Positions 27,201 to 41,300 of a stretch of 64,000 nucleotides of DNA are shown here, in pieces. The stretch is from assembly GCA_028583405.1 (NCBI GenBank), contig CM053248.1:27426769-27490768 (forward strand), written 5' to 3'. Made by a program: the position numbers and the translations under genes. This stretch comes from Pogonophryne albipinna. Taxonomy: Eukaryota > Chordata > Actinopteri > Perciformes > Artedidraconidae. The stretch's first letter is position 1, and the number at the start of each line of letters is the position of its first letter. The notes under the pieces were generated by a model. It ran no database searches and was not told the DNA's origin. It was given only the letters and a program-made list of their open reading frames with translations.

Positions 27201-30200
27201 AAAGGTCATGTACAATGAGACCACATAACTGCAGGGCACTTAGCGTCTGACACTCCTACATACTGCCAGATGACATTTAGGTGAGGGATGCCACCGGTAC
27301 ACCAAGTAAAATAGACAGGACATCTGGCTGAGTGCCTGGCTTTCTGAAGAAGCAGTGAAGGGTTTGTGTGTACAAGCAGTGGCCCAATTGTCCCCACGTC
27401 TGTGAATTGCGCAAATGCCAAAATGCCATTTTAGATGCAACTATAATTTCTCTGCATTTGTCTTACCTTAAAAAACACAGTTTGACCATTTTGTTTTATT
27501 TTGTTAAAGCCTGTGCTGTTTTTACTTGACATGTGTCATTTGAGAAACAAGTCATTTTTGAAAGCAAAAGAGCACAATGGATTTTTCAATGGTTTTGCAA
27601 TCAGCTAAAAGCTGAATGTCTTGTTTGTTTTGCAGGTGCTTAGTCATCAATATAAGTATTAGACAAATTGTCATGTTATAATGGTTATAGATAAAACGTT
27701 AGGGATTAACATGAATTGCTTTTGAATATCTGTAACAAATTTCACAGAAATCCATCAGCTAAGATATTTCAGTCTGGACTTAAGTGTTGGGCCGACCAAG
27801 CTACTGAACATTACCATCCCTAGAGCCACACAGCTATCTAAATTGATACACATGTACATAGATATGGAGCAGAAAGTACTGTAGAGGAAACAGTCTCCAA
27901 TGAAGACGAATGAGGGGTCATAGCAAACATTTATCTCATATGAAGCGCTGTGAGAACCGTGGTGTGTTTTGACTTAATGAGTCAGAAAAACAAGATGACC
28001 CCATTCAGATCCCAACTATTCACACTTTGCAGTAAAGTGCTTTCACTTATCTCCAATATACTGTCTTGATAAAGACCCATGTCTAGTTGCAGGTGAAAGA
28101 ATGGCGTCCAGAGAAGCAGGAACCTCTATCTTTACCCTCTCTTCTTGAATCCGGTCCTCGATTTGTTTGGAGGCCGCCTCGTGCGCTCTGAACAGGCTGA
28201 CGGTGCTGGTTGTCTCCGGGTCCAGGATGTTCCCATCTTGGTCTCTCACCACCAGATCCAGATCCAGGTACCTTTCAGAAAAATGTTTGAGAGTTAACGA
28301 GTGCCAGAACCCGCCAAGATGAAGACATACAATAGATATACCGTAAGAGATTAGGTAAATAAATATTATGAATGTGTAAAAAAGGAAATAGCATACATTA
28401 ACTGTAAGCTGCCACACCCGTTGGCACATTTTCTACTCTTATAACATTCCCTGAACTCTTTCAAAGCTCCACTATATTGTCCGACTCTTTCTTCCAAGGA
28501 GGGAGTCGGGCAGACATGCTGCCAACATGCAGTCAATGTATTTCATCAGCACCCTCATTCTGTGGAGGCAAAAGCCATTTCTCTACCTGGCCAAAGGTTT
28601 AAAGTTTCATCACAGGAGGAGAATGGAGCTTTCAATTTTCAACCGATTTTCTAGACCCAGTGCAGACACAGCGAAGAGCTGTCACTTCATGATGGAATAC
28701 AGTACGCTTTGCTGAAGTTAAATCCCTCCAGTTTGTCCTCAAGCTAAGCGATGACCTGTCACTTTCTATTGACTGACACTGCTGACCTATTCCAACAAGA
28801 GTCATGTTTTCGGAAAGATATGAGGATAAAGGGGATATCAGCTGAGGGAGGGGGGTTAAAAGGCCTCTAAAGACAGGATCCTCACTTGTTGCCGTAGTCT
28901 ATCTTGGAGGTGACTCTCTGTTTGAGTTCGGTGAGCTCATCCTGCGGGAGGGTGCCAGACAGGATCTGGGAACGCCATTCGATGAGGTCGTAGATCATGT
29001 CACGGACCGAGTTGAACATCTCACGTTTGTCTCCCTGACAGCGGAAACAGGTGGACGCACATTAATATCAGATTAGACACAGGAGGACATTTGGAAAATC
29101 TAAGTGCTCTTTGTTTGAACTGTTGACTAGTAAAATAACTTTGTTCATGCTGGAAGGCCAGACCTCTCATTAGCAGCAGGTTCAGCACAGTGAAGGTGAA
29201 AAAAAGCTCTTAATTATTAAGAGCAGGTGGAATTACCCGAGGCAAATTCAACAAATTACTTTTCAACAGGCATATGTTCCTTAACAATACTGCATTTTTC
29301 TCTAAACTATTACATTTGCTTGATAAATGACTGTGCGGGATCTATCCATAACTGTATTACCTATGGCTAAGTATTTAAGTAGCTTAATATATAAAAAGGT
29401 TTACCAAGACACTTTGGGACACTTATACACATTACTGTAGGTCCAGTTTGATATGAGACTCAGTTTTACACATTTCCGGGTTCCTTCCTCCAAGCCTCTT
29501 TCAGCTAACAACAAAAATGTGGAACTCTGTACTAGCGTTTCTTCGCAATCTAACATCCATATGTAACGTTACCATATCTGACATGAATATGAGTGTGTGT
29601 AAGTGTGTGTGTCTTATTGTTTCTACAGGCTTTGGACAGTCTTGCTTACCACATACAAGTCCCTCCATATTGTGGCCCACTCCCGCAGTGTGGTGGTCAC
29701 CTCCTGAACCAGGGGCAGCTCAGTGGGAATGACCGTCTCCTTTTGCCTGCAGGGACAGTGAACACATTTCAGACATGGATTCTGTGTCCTTCCTGTCCTT
29801 TCCCCCCCCCCCCCCCCCACGTGGAGAAAGTGTCGGCTTAAATGTTGCCTTTTATCTGCGTAATTTGAAATGTATTCACAGTTTTTTTTTTAATGTATTT
29901 ATTTAGTATTGTAAGGAAACAAGTGTCTGTTCTTCAAGGTTCCCAGCTGCATTCAAGGACTTTGAAGTTGGGGGGTGGGGGCTTTTTTGTGTTGTGGAAG
30001 TTAAATCAAAGAAGACAGATTAAAACAAAACAGTGCCACAAATTGTGCAAAAACAAAGCCACATGTCACATCTGATCAAGTACTGACAAAACCTCAGAGG
30101 CTGTCTGCATACAACTTACAATTCACCAAGCTTTTCAGTAGGTCAGGAAAAACGATGGGACAAACTTCTCAATAATTTGTATCATGTTGTTCTATATACA

Positions 30201-32292
30201 TCTTTAGCTTTTTGTTATGTTTGAAGATGAATCATGCAATTATAATGCAAAACAAGAACATGCAATTGTCTTACTCGTGAAAAAACAATCCTAAATTAAA
30301 ATGTGGAAGTGGACAAGTAGTTACCCATTCCCCTCAACTGTGGCTTCTTTCAGGTGTATATAGCAAGCAGGAAATGTGCCCTATAAGAGGAGGACACAAT
30401 TATAGTAAAACCACAACAGAAGTTAAACAGCTGAAAAACAGAAGCTGTAAAGAGTAACCTTTTAGTAACAGGAATATAAGGATTCATAAAAACATGTTCA
30501 CCGTCCACTCACCTTTTTGGATTTTCTCCTCAGCCTATGCCCTCTGTACCAGTCTGATGGAGAACAGGGTTATGCATGTTAGCTTTTTGCATACAGAGTA
30601 TCAAATATGTTTGAAAAAAATGTACAATGTTTGCGGTTGTATTAAGGAATTCACAATAAAGAAGGACATTTAAGTAGAAAATAACATGTTTTAGCACAAT
30701 CTAACCCTAGCAGGGGCAGTAGAGAAAAGTATGGGGTTGCTGCAGCTTTCATTTACACAGCATAATATTCATTATTGCTATATATTATTGAACATGTGTA
30801 GAAAAATGTTGACAAATCAAAAGAAGTACCAGAGATGACAGGAAAATAATCGGAGACATTGGTGTGTCAGCTCTGATCATGTGTATCATCAGTTAGCCTC
30901 TTCTCACCTTCATGTGTCTCAAGTATGTGCACTGTGTCTCCAATCTGCAGCGACAGCTCCTCCTCTCCCCGGGCATCGTAGTTATAGATTGCTGGAGAGA
31001 GATGAGAGAGGACAATATGAGAGGAGGATATATTACAGGAGGAGGAAAAAGGCCAATAAAGCGTTTGGCTCCATCGTGGCGCTAATTGTGTGCCATTGCA
31101 AAGTGCAGTAGAGGCATCGCACATCCACAGGATGTCCACCCACACAGCCTGACACAGCCATGGTTGGACCATCAACTGTAATATCAACATGCTTCTACCG
31201 CCCACTGCAAAGAAACCAATAATGATGAGGGGGGGGGGGACGCCAAAACGACAATAATGCCAGTGGAAATAGAGATTTGCTCAGAAATATAGGAAAGAGA
31301 GGAAATTATAATAAGATATTATTGCTAAGGTGTTGAGAAAAAAACAATAAAGACGCTTGTGTGGCTCTCTAGCAAACAATACAAAAGCCAATTTTTGTCT
31401 GCATTGTTTGCTAAATGAACAAGAATCAATAAAGCCCGTTACAGGTGGCTCCCAAATGTTGTTGGTAAATAACCAACATGTTCTGTCGAGTCAAGTCGCA
31501 CAAAGGAAAACTGTGCTGGCATCTTCTCAATAACAACAACTTTAATGAACACAATTTAGCAACCACAAACTGTGCGCCATCTGAAAGTGTATATAGTCCA
31601 TAATATAGGTGGAAGAATGTGCAGACATGTAGGAAATCTGACAGATCATGTGATGCATATTTGCATTTCATTTCAAGAGAAATGGTCAAAAATAAAAAGA
31701 TCTCTTAAATTGCATTCCTGGATCTGCTCCAAAAGCAATCAGATCCTCCTGAGCCTTAACTTTCTACCATCTGTTTACATGTGTGGGGATAGTCTGCTCA
31801 AACAAAAAAACAGATGGGCAGAAACATAAATGTGATTATAATGAAAAAAATTCAAAACACATTTAGAGCACCTTTTTCTAAACAGATTCATGCCATACAT
31901 GAAGCGCAACATCAAAATAATAATTATACATTTCTGATGTGAGCACTCTTAGGAGGGACTAAGAAATTGTCACTAAGCACAATAAAAACAATTATATTTC
32001 CGTACAATGAAGACCTGTGTTGACTATGTTTTCAGGCCTTTCTCAATCTAGTATCAGAGATAGATCCATCAACAAGTCAAGGTCATGTTATAAGGTCAAT
32101 CAAATCCTGATTGTTGGCACTTGTTCTTTCCATCAGTGAGAGGTGTACAACATGTCGCTGTCAAACCAGCCATGACCGACATCTGTCATACACACGTGCA
32201 CACACACCACGCATTCTAAACACTGACAACTTGAAAAGTGGCCGTGTGAACATATGTGTTAATTTTGAGGAGACCTGTAGAATGAAATGACA

Positions 32293-32335
<43 letters not shown>

Positions 32336-35300
32336 CTTGCTGAGGGAATGCATGTAGGAACATTTCAGCAAAGGTTTCCAGAGGTGAATGACGACTTAAT
32401 TAAAAAAAGACCCTCCCCGCAGGCGCCGGAGCCTTCCCAGCATGCTAATGGTACATCAAGTGAATCGACCGTTTTCTCCCACAATCACCTGCCATCAGAG
32501 GAGCCAATATATTTAATTACAAGGTTGCGGTTTGTTTCCCTGTTAAAATGTAGCTCTTAAGTTGTTGTATGTAGAACAACACGTTTTTGTTTTGGTTGCT
32601 ATGGGGTGAAGTCATTTCATGTATTCTACTCCCACACAGACTTTCCGAACAGATTGTCTCAAAGTTAGTTCTTTTTTTGCAAAGCTGTAATTAGTTTTTT
32701 GAACTACTAGTAAAAAAGTGTTAAAATGAAATTAGGGGTATTTGGTATCATATTTGATTCTTCAAAGACAAAATAATGGTCAATTAGATGAAAAATAACC
32801 ATCAGATTACTTGATTTCCAATTCAATAAGAAAATTCTATATAAAAAGGCATCACAGTTGCAAATGCGCTAATTACAGAAAATACCAATTAGTACAGCTT
32901 GTGTCAGCTATGGAAGAGGTCATAACAACTTGTACGATTATTGTATAATTGAGTCATCCCAGCAGCATAATGCAATTTACATAAAAAGAGCAAAGAGGCT
33001 TCGGAAGTTCTGGCTAACTGACTGGCACATAACTTGCAAACAGTGAAAAAGTTTGGCAAAAGCAATGGTATGAAAAATAGTAAACAACATATGCCAAACA
33101 CAAATAGGGAAACTGATTAGTGGTTGAAAGAAGAAGAACCTGACTGACACTGAAAGTTCATGAGAAGTTGTCACCCTTATAGAATACAGCTTACAATCAA
33201 GCGTGTGGTTATGTAACGCGCCTGACAGTCTGTATCTGACACAATACATTTTGCGATCCCCAGAACAATCCAATGAGCCCTGCGAATTTACCAGAACACG
33301 AGCAGCGAGCAGAGAATAGAACAAAGACCGCAGGAAATGAATTCATTGGTACCACGCTGGTATACACAAAGGATACCTACAGGGAGAGAAAGCAACAAAA
33401 CAATCAAAAGGGAGGTGGGATTAATCTGTGAGCAGCCATCAGAGAGCAGCCTCGTCACTGTGCAGCGAGGTGCGCTCAATTTAACCATCATTAAGAATGG
33501 CCAGAAAGGCCTGTGAAGCCATTAACTGCTGTGTTTGTTTGGAACTGGGTCACAGCAGGTCCAGCTGATGCAGCGTGTTGTTCTAAATGACAGCCCAAAC
33601 CACAGCTCTGATAGAGACGTAAAGTATCATATGTTTCCCCAGAGAAAAAGGGAAAAGCTGCCCCTTTGCACACTGCAAATGAGACTAGATCTCAAGTCAA
33701 ACAATCGGGAGCTCCGAGGATTTAGGAGATTCTCACTGGGTAGGAGGTGCAATCACAAAATGAACACAAATGACACCCTGGGAAGATGATGAGTAAATGA
33801 CAACCATCAAACACAACCCTGACATGGGAGGCAATGACGGTGCAATTTAAAAAAAGCAACCAAAGTGATTCTTGTTGCGTGGGGGTTGAATGACAGCTCT
33901 GATTACTCATAAACCTGTATTTGCATACCCAAGAGTAAACGGATTTCAATTTGGAAGCAGTGAGGAAGAGAAAATCCATCAGGAGGAGAACAAAAACAGA
34001 TGAAGAAGTGGACCATATTCTCCCTGGAGTGTGGCATGCAAATTATTTTTTGGTGGAAACGTGACAGCGGCATCATTTGCCCGGGGCTCATTAGCATACA
34101 TAACCTCTTGCATAAAACTGTGCAAACTCGGAGAACATTATCATCAGAGAGAACGAGTGAGGAATCAGATTACAGAGCCATCCACTTAGCCGGCGCACGT
34201 CTACGCCCTCGACACAATTATAAGCAGACTCATATAAACACTGGACTGATTCTAATTCTACACTTTGGGCTTACTAATAACCTGCACTAATCCACGCAGA
34301 GTAGAACATATCACTACACTCGGATGAGAATACAGTGTGCTGATGAAGGAGGGGTGGGAAAAAGGGAGGAAAGTACAGTGCATAGAAATGCTCATAGGAA
34401 AGATACTGAGCCTCTTGATGTTTTGTAAAGCCTCCCCCCCCCCCAGGCTGAGAGCCAGTCAGGAAATCCCAGACAAGACTCTCCAGGAGGAAAACAGAGG
34501 GGAGAAGGAAACTCTTGTCTCAGTTGGTGGAGATGGCCATTTTAAATATATATATATATAATATCAAACAGCAGGTAGATGACTGAGGAACCTGCCCAGC
34601 CATGACATCACTTCTGTGCGCCAACTCTTAAAATCTTTGTCTGAATGTGAGAATTGCAGGCTACCTGACCAAGAAAATATTAAGTTATTAAGTAACCATC
34701 ATTTTCTTCAAAATTCCTGTAAGTGAATTCATTGGAGACACGCTGTTCACTGTTCTCTCTTTTGCAATGTTAGAAGGAGCACTACAGAATGGTACCTGAG
34801 TATAAATAGTGAATGTTGTGCTGTACAAATTACACCATACGTCATGTCCTCATTTACTCAATTTCATTGTAATTTAAGGGGAAATAGCAAACATTCCCTA
34901 CCTGCAGCTTCTCAGTAGTTATTTTTCACAGCAGACATTTGGAATGATAGTAGAAACAGAACAGGTGTAACTAATTACAACTAACGATGGTGCATTCCTT
35001 TAGTCGTTAACTGTATTATTTACACCTGTGTCTTTGGTGAAAAATGACTATAGTGAGAATGTTTGGCTTTTTTTGTGTTGTGATGATAAACTAAAAAGCT
35101 TAAGGTTTTAGATTGGTGACATCATGTTTATGTTAGGAAATGTAAAGGGCCTTTTGACTCACTTAAAAAATAGTTACAGACAAACAATTAGTGCTTAATA
35201 AAACATCTCCAATCTGAAATAAAAACATTTTTATTAGTTGCAGCTCTACTTTTGACCCTAGGGTTCTGGCACAACATGAGTCACCTGTTTTGAATACTGA

Positions 35301-38300
35301 GAATAGGAATGTGTAGATTATTTTGCACACAATTATTTATGATCTTGTCAATCCGTAATCTTGGTTTTGCCTTGTTGTTGAAAGACAAAGACAGCCCAAT
35401 CAGGTACGAGCAGAGTAGTCTGTGATAAAAAAAAAGTAGTACACAGTAATATAGTGAAAGGGAAAATTAATTGAAAACAGTGCTTAACTTCAATGAGGAG
35501 GAGATCAATAAGCACACAGCAGACTGAACGCCCTTTACCAGGCAGCGAGACAGAATGGAGGATGATTATTACACTCCAGCTGCACTATGGGTATACAAGG
35601 CAAGACAGAGGAGTCAGCAGAGAGAAGTAACACCCACACAAATTAACACACACACACTTTATTCTCTAAAGCAGTGACCACCAACTGGCGGCCCACGGGC
35701 CACATCCGGCCCGCCAGACATTCTCATCCGGCCCGCAAGACGGGGTGACTGTGGCGTTGGCGGAGTGGTTACTGCGTTCGCCCCCCACCCATTGTTTTCT
35801 TTACAACGTCTCGTGAGTAAGGTGCAGTACCGGAGTCCAACAGAGAGGCAGCAGCTGCGGGACAGTAGACTGCGTACTGCGAAACCTTCCCTGCCTTGTA
35901 GAAGAATAGGCTACATGCAGTCACTTCCGCATTCTACTCATAGCGGCCTATTCATTTCCTGTTTGAAAATGACGACCTTCTACACCCGCTGCCTACAAGA
36001 GCTTCCGAAATTAAAAATGTCAGATGTTCATCGGATTTGCCGGATGACTAAAGCCCCAGCCAGCAAACTCGATAAAGGCTTCAAACCTTGGAGTGAGAGG
36101 AGATTGTAAAGTTATCGCGTCGTATTTTAACCAGCCACTGTCTTCGCAGCTCGAGTTCGGTCGGAAAGCCATGGAAACTTAGGACGTCGTTGAATTTAGC
36201 TGACGCCGTACAAAGTGGGACACAGCAGTGCTCGGAGTAGTTCTTTACTTGTCTTTGCAAATGCTCCGTTTTGAAAATCGTCCGTCGACTCATATTTAAA
36301 CCATAGATTTAAACAGTAAAACATTTGTAGACGCTCAGCTACGCAGACCGGAAGCAAACCGGAAGCTGCCGAGCCGTATTACGGCTAAGGCGGAAGTACG
36401 TCTCAGACCCTAGTGCATGTAGCCTATTGATCCTTCGTTGTGAAGAGTCTGGTTAATGCGCTCCGCACCACAGCAGTAGCCCCGCTGCGACAGAGTCCAA
36501 CAGAGAGGCAGGAGCTGCGGGACAGTAGCCTAGAAGCAGGGTTGGGTTGTAACGGCGTTACGTAATCAGAATACAAAAATCAAGTAGGCTAACTGTATTC
36601 AGCTGGCGTTACATTTGAAAAACGAGTAATCTGATTACAGTTACTTTCGTAAACCTGAAGTGAATACATTTTGGAATACTTATTGGAATTACTGGTGGAA
36701 AAGTTTCCTCACAAAATGTAATATTCATTACCGGCAGAACTGTGTGCACACTGCACAGCGCTGCAGCATGTCTGTGAGCGAGAGAGAGATGCAGCGTGTC
36801 TGTGAGGACCCGCCCCCGCACGCAGATGAGAGAGAGAGTGATCTCTTTTAAAATATATTGAAAGTTAGAAACGGAGATGGTTAGATAAAATGTGCAAGAT
36901 AACGTTTATGTAGCATTTATTTATTGTCGAAATGATGACATTTCATAACGGGATCAAATCAAAGTGAATGGCCTGCTGCTGCTGAATGCATGGGGCAAGT
37001 GACTGGAACAAGTTTTAAAAGTTATTACATCGTTTCAGATAATAAATAATAATGATAATTCATTCTATTTAGGGGCGCCTTTCAAAGCACCCAAGGACAC
37101 CTTACAATTCATAACATATTCCAAGGAAAGGTTTTAAGACCGTACAAAGAATGCAGTCCGGGTGATGTTTTTTATGTGGGGTGCAGATGAGAGGGAGCTG
37201 TCCAGAATGACACCAAGATGTTGTGTTTGAGTTCTTGATAAGCCATTAAAACAGTAAAATAAGTGTCTCCTGATTCCTGTTCACCAAAACATACCCATCT
37301 GTTATGGAAAAAGAAAGTGTTCCAAAAGTATTCTAAAAGTAATCTGAATAAGCTGTAACTGTATTCTGATTACTTTCAGAGCATGTATTCAGTAACTGAT
37401 TACATTTACAAAGTAACCCTCCCAACCCTGCCTAGAAGTGATCCTTCGTTAGCGTGAAGAGTCTGCTAAGCTTTATGTGGTCAGCAGTACCTGAGCGTGC
37501 TCCACCCCCCTCATTTTCAAGCATCCCCTCACTGCAGTACACAGGGGTTTGAAACCAACTTATTCCTAGAGGATTGTGGGAATACCCAGACGACGCTAGA
37601 TTTTGAACATTTTCCCTAATTCAGAGACACACACATTTGTCTTAAGAGACTGGAGCTGTTATGATGAAGATGCTACAATTTTCCCACCCATGTCACAATT
37701 ATATCACTGATTTCTAGGGCAAGTTTTTCTATTTTCTGAACTTCTATATATTGTTATGAATTTGGCAACATGTCCAATATCAGTGTTTCCCACAGATCTT
37801 AAATATACTTGGAGAGGTGGTGGTAACGGGGGGGTGAGGTGCCTTTGTGACATGCAACAACATTAACCTTTCAGTTGGTCACTTGTTAGCAGACCCTTCA
37901 CGCCATGGCAGAGCGAACAAGTTTTAAAAGTGTATCTTACCTTTTTTGATCTAGTTAACTTTTTATTCATGCATATTTTACTAATCACTACCCTCTCAAA
38001 TGGAAATATGTGTTTACATAAATGGTGACCAAACCGTTTGAGACCCACTGAGAACTTAGACTAAGTTAACTATCTAAACACTCAGAGAGTCCTTTACCTC
38101 ACCTGAGCTGAGGTTATCTCGAGCTTGAATGACACACAGAGACCAATCAAGGGCTTTGATGTATGATCTGTATGACAGGGGCCATGTCGGGAGGCCACAT
38201 CATGTAGACAGCCAGTCACCCAGTGTGGGGCAGGCCACTTAACAGGCCTGGCCATCGGGAAACCCCCCGGTCCTCTCGATAGCCAGTCCGGGACTGGGTA

Positions 38301-41300
38301 CAGGAGGCGTTTAGCGAGGGATCATTGTCCACAAGTAAATCAATCGCAGATGGCGTCGTGATCGCGGACACAAAAAAACAAAAACAAAAAGGGTCGCGAA
38401 ATATACTTGGGCGGACGTTAATATACCAAGTATAGTCTATGTGTGGGAAACCCTGAACATATGGAATGCCGTTTAAGCCAAAATTAAATAAATAAATAAA
38501 TACGTATATAAATAAATATGGTCATGCAATACATTCTGAAATAAATAAATGAGGCAATAAATATATATATACATGTACATTTAAATACACATTTATTTAT
38601 TTCAAGAGAATTTTATTTCATAATGCCACATTTATTTATTTCAGGGGACTTTTATTTCATAATTTTGGCTTAAACAGCATTCCATACCAAGAGGCACGAT
38701 ATTCTAAATGAGTCTTGCGAGGACATGACTGGAATAGAAAACAAACAGTCCCTTGTCCGACATCATGGTGAAGTCATTTGTACGGGACAAATGTGAGCTG
38801 AGCAAGATGACGTTGCAAGTGTTTGCTGTGTTTTCCTGATGAGCCCCGCTGGTGGTGAGACTGCAGCGAGCTCTGCTGAGCTGACAGGTATTCTACAGGG
38901 ATCTGCCAAGTGCTGTTAGGATAACATGGGCTAGGGGAGGGGGCATGGTCACTGTCTGTGGACTCAAAGTAACTTAAGAACTTAGATCTTTCAATCAAAT
39001 TCTCCATATATATTGTGATCTGAACACAGTGTTATATGGGTTTCTGGGTAAATTCGTCAAAGCTTCCAATTGATTGTGTTAAGTGTGAACAAAACCCATT
39101 AGCAGGAGATAAGTGTATGAATAAAGTCACTCTCACAGCTGACAAGATAAAAGGTGAATAAGTGAAATTGTCAGCTAAACACTTGAGAGCACTCAAGTAG
39201 AGTCAGATTTTGTTTAAAGAGAGGCTTATTTATAGACTATTTCAAGAACTAGGAAATTACAATAATTCTCATTCTTTTTAATTGTTTTCTATTTCTAAGA
39301 CAATCATTTCAATCACTGTAAAATAAATGAAAGTCTCTAAGAATGTCATTAAAAATACACAGTGATTCAGTCCACTGGGAGACATTCTCTGTCAGCGACA
39401 CAGCATGTTGTTAGCAGTCAGATGGGGAAAGGGCTTTCTAGGTGACATACAACGGGGGAAACATAATAATTAATTTCAAGTCCCTCCCTAATAGGGTTTA
39501 ACAAAAGGGTTAGGCGTTAAGTCGTGAGCCCGATGGTTCTAATTTAGAGGCAAATGCAGTCAGTGAACCCAGGATTGTGAAATACCAACAAAATAACCCT
39601 GTTTGTTCTTAAACCAATTATATTCACTAAAGCCTTTTAGCTTCATTTGCAGTTGGAAGGTGGAGATAATGCTATTGTAATTAACTTGAAATTAATACGA
39701 CACCAGCTGAGCTAGGAGAGAGGAAAGCCCCAGGACTGTCTCTCTCTCTCTCTCTCTCTTTCTCTATTAGAACAAGATTCCTCCTCCCTCTGACTGGAAA
39801 CAAGCAGGAAATGCCACTTCAAATAACACTTTATGACAATAGATAGGGCCTTTCCAGTAGGCCAAAAGGAAGTACTGATGCTTTACAGGAAGATTAACAA
39901 TACCTCTCTTCTTAAGGTAAACTGAGAAACAGAACACTGCAAACATTTAAACTTGTAGAGCAGAGAATGTGGGAGGGTTTAGTGCTGAAGGAAGAAATCA
40001 AATGAAGGGAGGAGCAGGTGAAGAAAACTACGACGTGCCAGATCTGGATGCCAACAGCAGTAATACCTTTTGGCAGAACTTTCTGTCACCGTGCTCCAAC
40101 ATGGGCCTCAGGGTCTAATGCAGGCCGATAACTCTGCTTCCATTGCCTCTGCAAGGCCTTTCATTGAAAATCATCTTCCCAATACAACGGGGAGAGAGAG
40201 CGCAGAACGCAGCTCATTACGGAGCACCGAGCTCTTCACACACAGTTTCTCACACAGGGGTCTCTGGTGTAATTTGTGGCAGTGTACAAGTATCTGCATT
40301 GGTGTGTTCCTGCTTAGTATGTCTGCATTGTGCACAAACATCTCCTGAAGTTAGGAATGAATACGCAGTATCCCTTTCTCTATTACTCATCGACAACAAA
40401 TGTGTAAATCATGAAAACAGTCAATTAGTCATAGGCCTCTTTTCATATGCATCGTTTGTTGGTTGTATTAATACCATCTTTACCCCAAAACACAGCATGA
40501 GAAAGTGGCAGTATCAACAAAGATTAGCTTCATGCACAGCAAGAAGTGGCTAATTATGTCCTGCCCTTGTCCTGCTCTTGTGATACGCATGCTAATGAGC
40601 GCATAATTACCTTCAAATATTTGAGAACTCTGCAACTGACTCAGCAGGTTTACTTTGAAAGCTCTAGGGTGGCGCCAGAAATATGACTTCAATGACAAAC
40701 ATATGACACAGTACTTCGATCAGATGGTTTAGCAGTGCAAGTAGAGCGAAATCAGCAACAGGAAATGGCTGCGACCTGTCCTTCATGCTGTTATTTATAA
40801 TCACAAACCGAGGCTGTGTTTTACTGAAGCAGAAGTAGCACGGTCAGTGATGAGAGCAGCACGGCATCAACACTTTGATATGTCCAACAGAAAAGAATAA
40901 GGACAGGGCAATCAGTAATAATGTTAGAAAAGGTTGCCAACATCAAACCATTTGAAAAGCCAGAGAGGGCATTGTTGCACAGTGAGGAGCGGTCAAAAGA
41001 CGGATAACGGAGCACTGCAGCGCTAACTCTTTGCTCTGATTTACTGAAGAATATACTTCCTAATATTAGCCTGATATACCTGCTCTACTTTAGAACATGC
41101 ACACCTCTAAAATGTGTTCAATTGCTTGAGTAGATTAAGGTAATTACCTTCCAGTGTAATCCACTGACCCCCACATCAACTGGTGTATAACCGAGGGACA
41201 ACAACGATCCAACAATTTATTTGGCGTTAATATCCTAAGCTGTGGAAATTAGCCACCTCACTGCTCTCCCAGTGATTGCAAAGGATCACTTGTTATAAAA

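Noticed and set aside
35765..36109. 114-codon plus-strand frame
   Set aside because: Partly antisense to the THAP remnant and made of repeat sequence.
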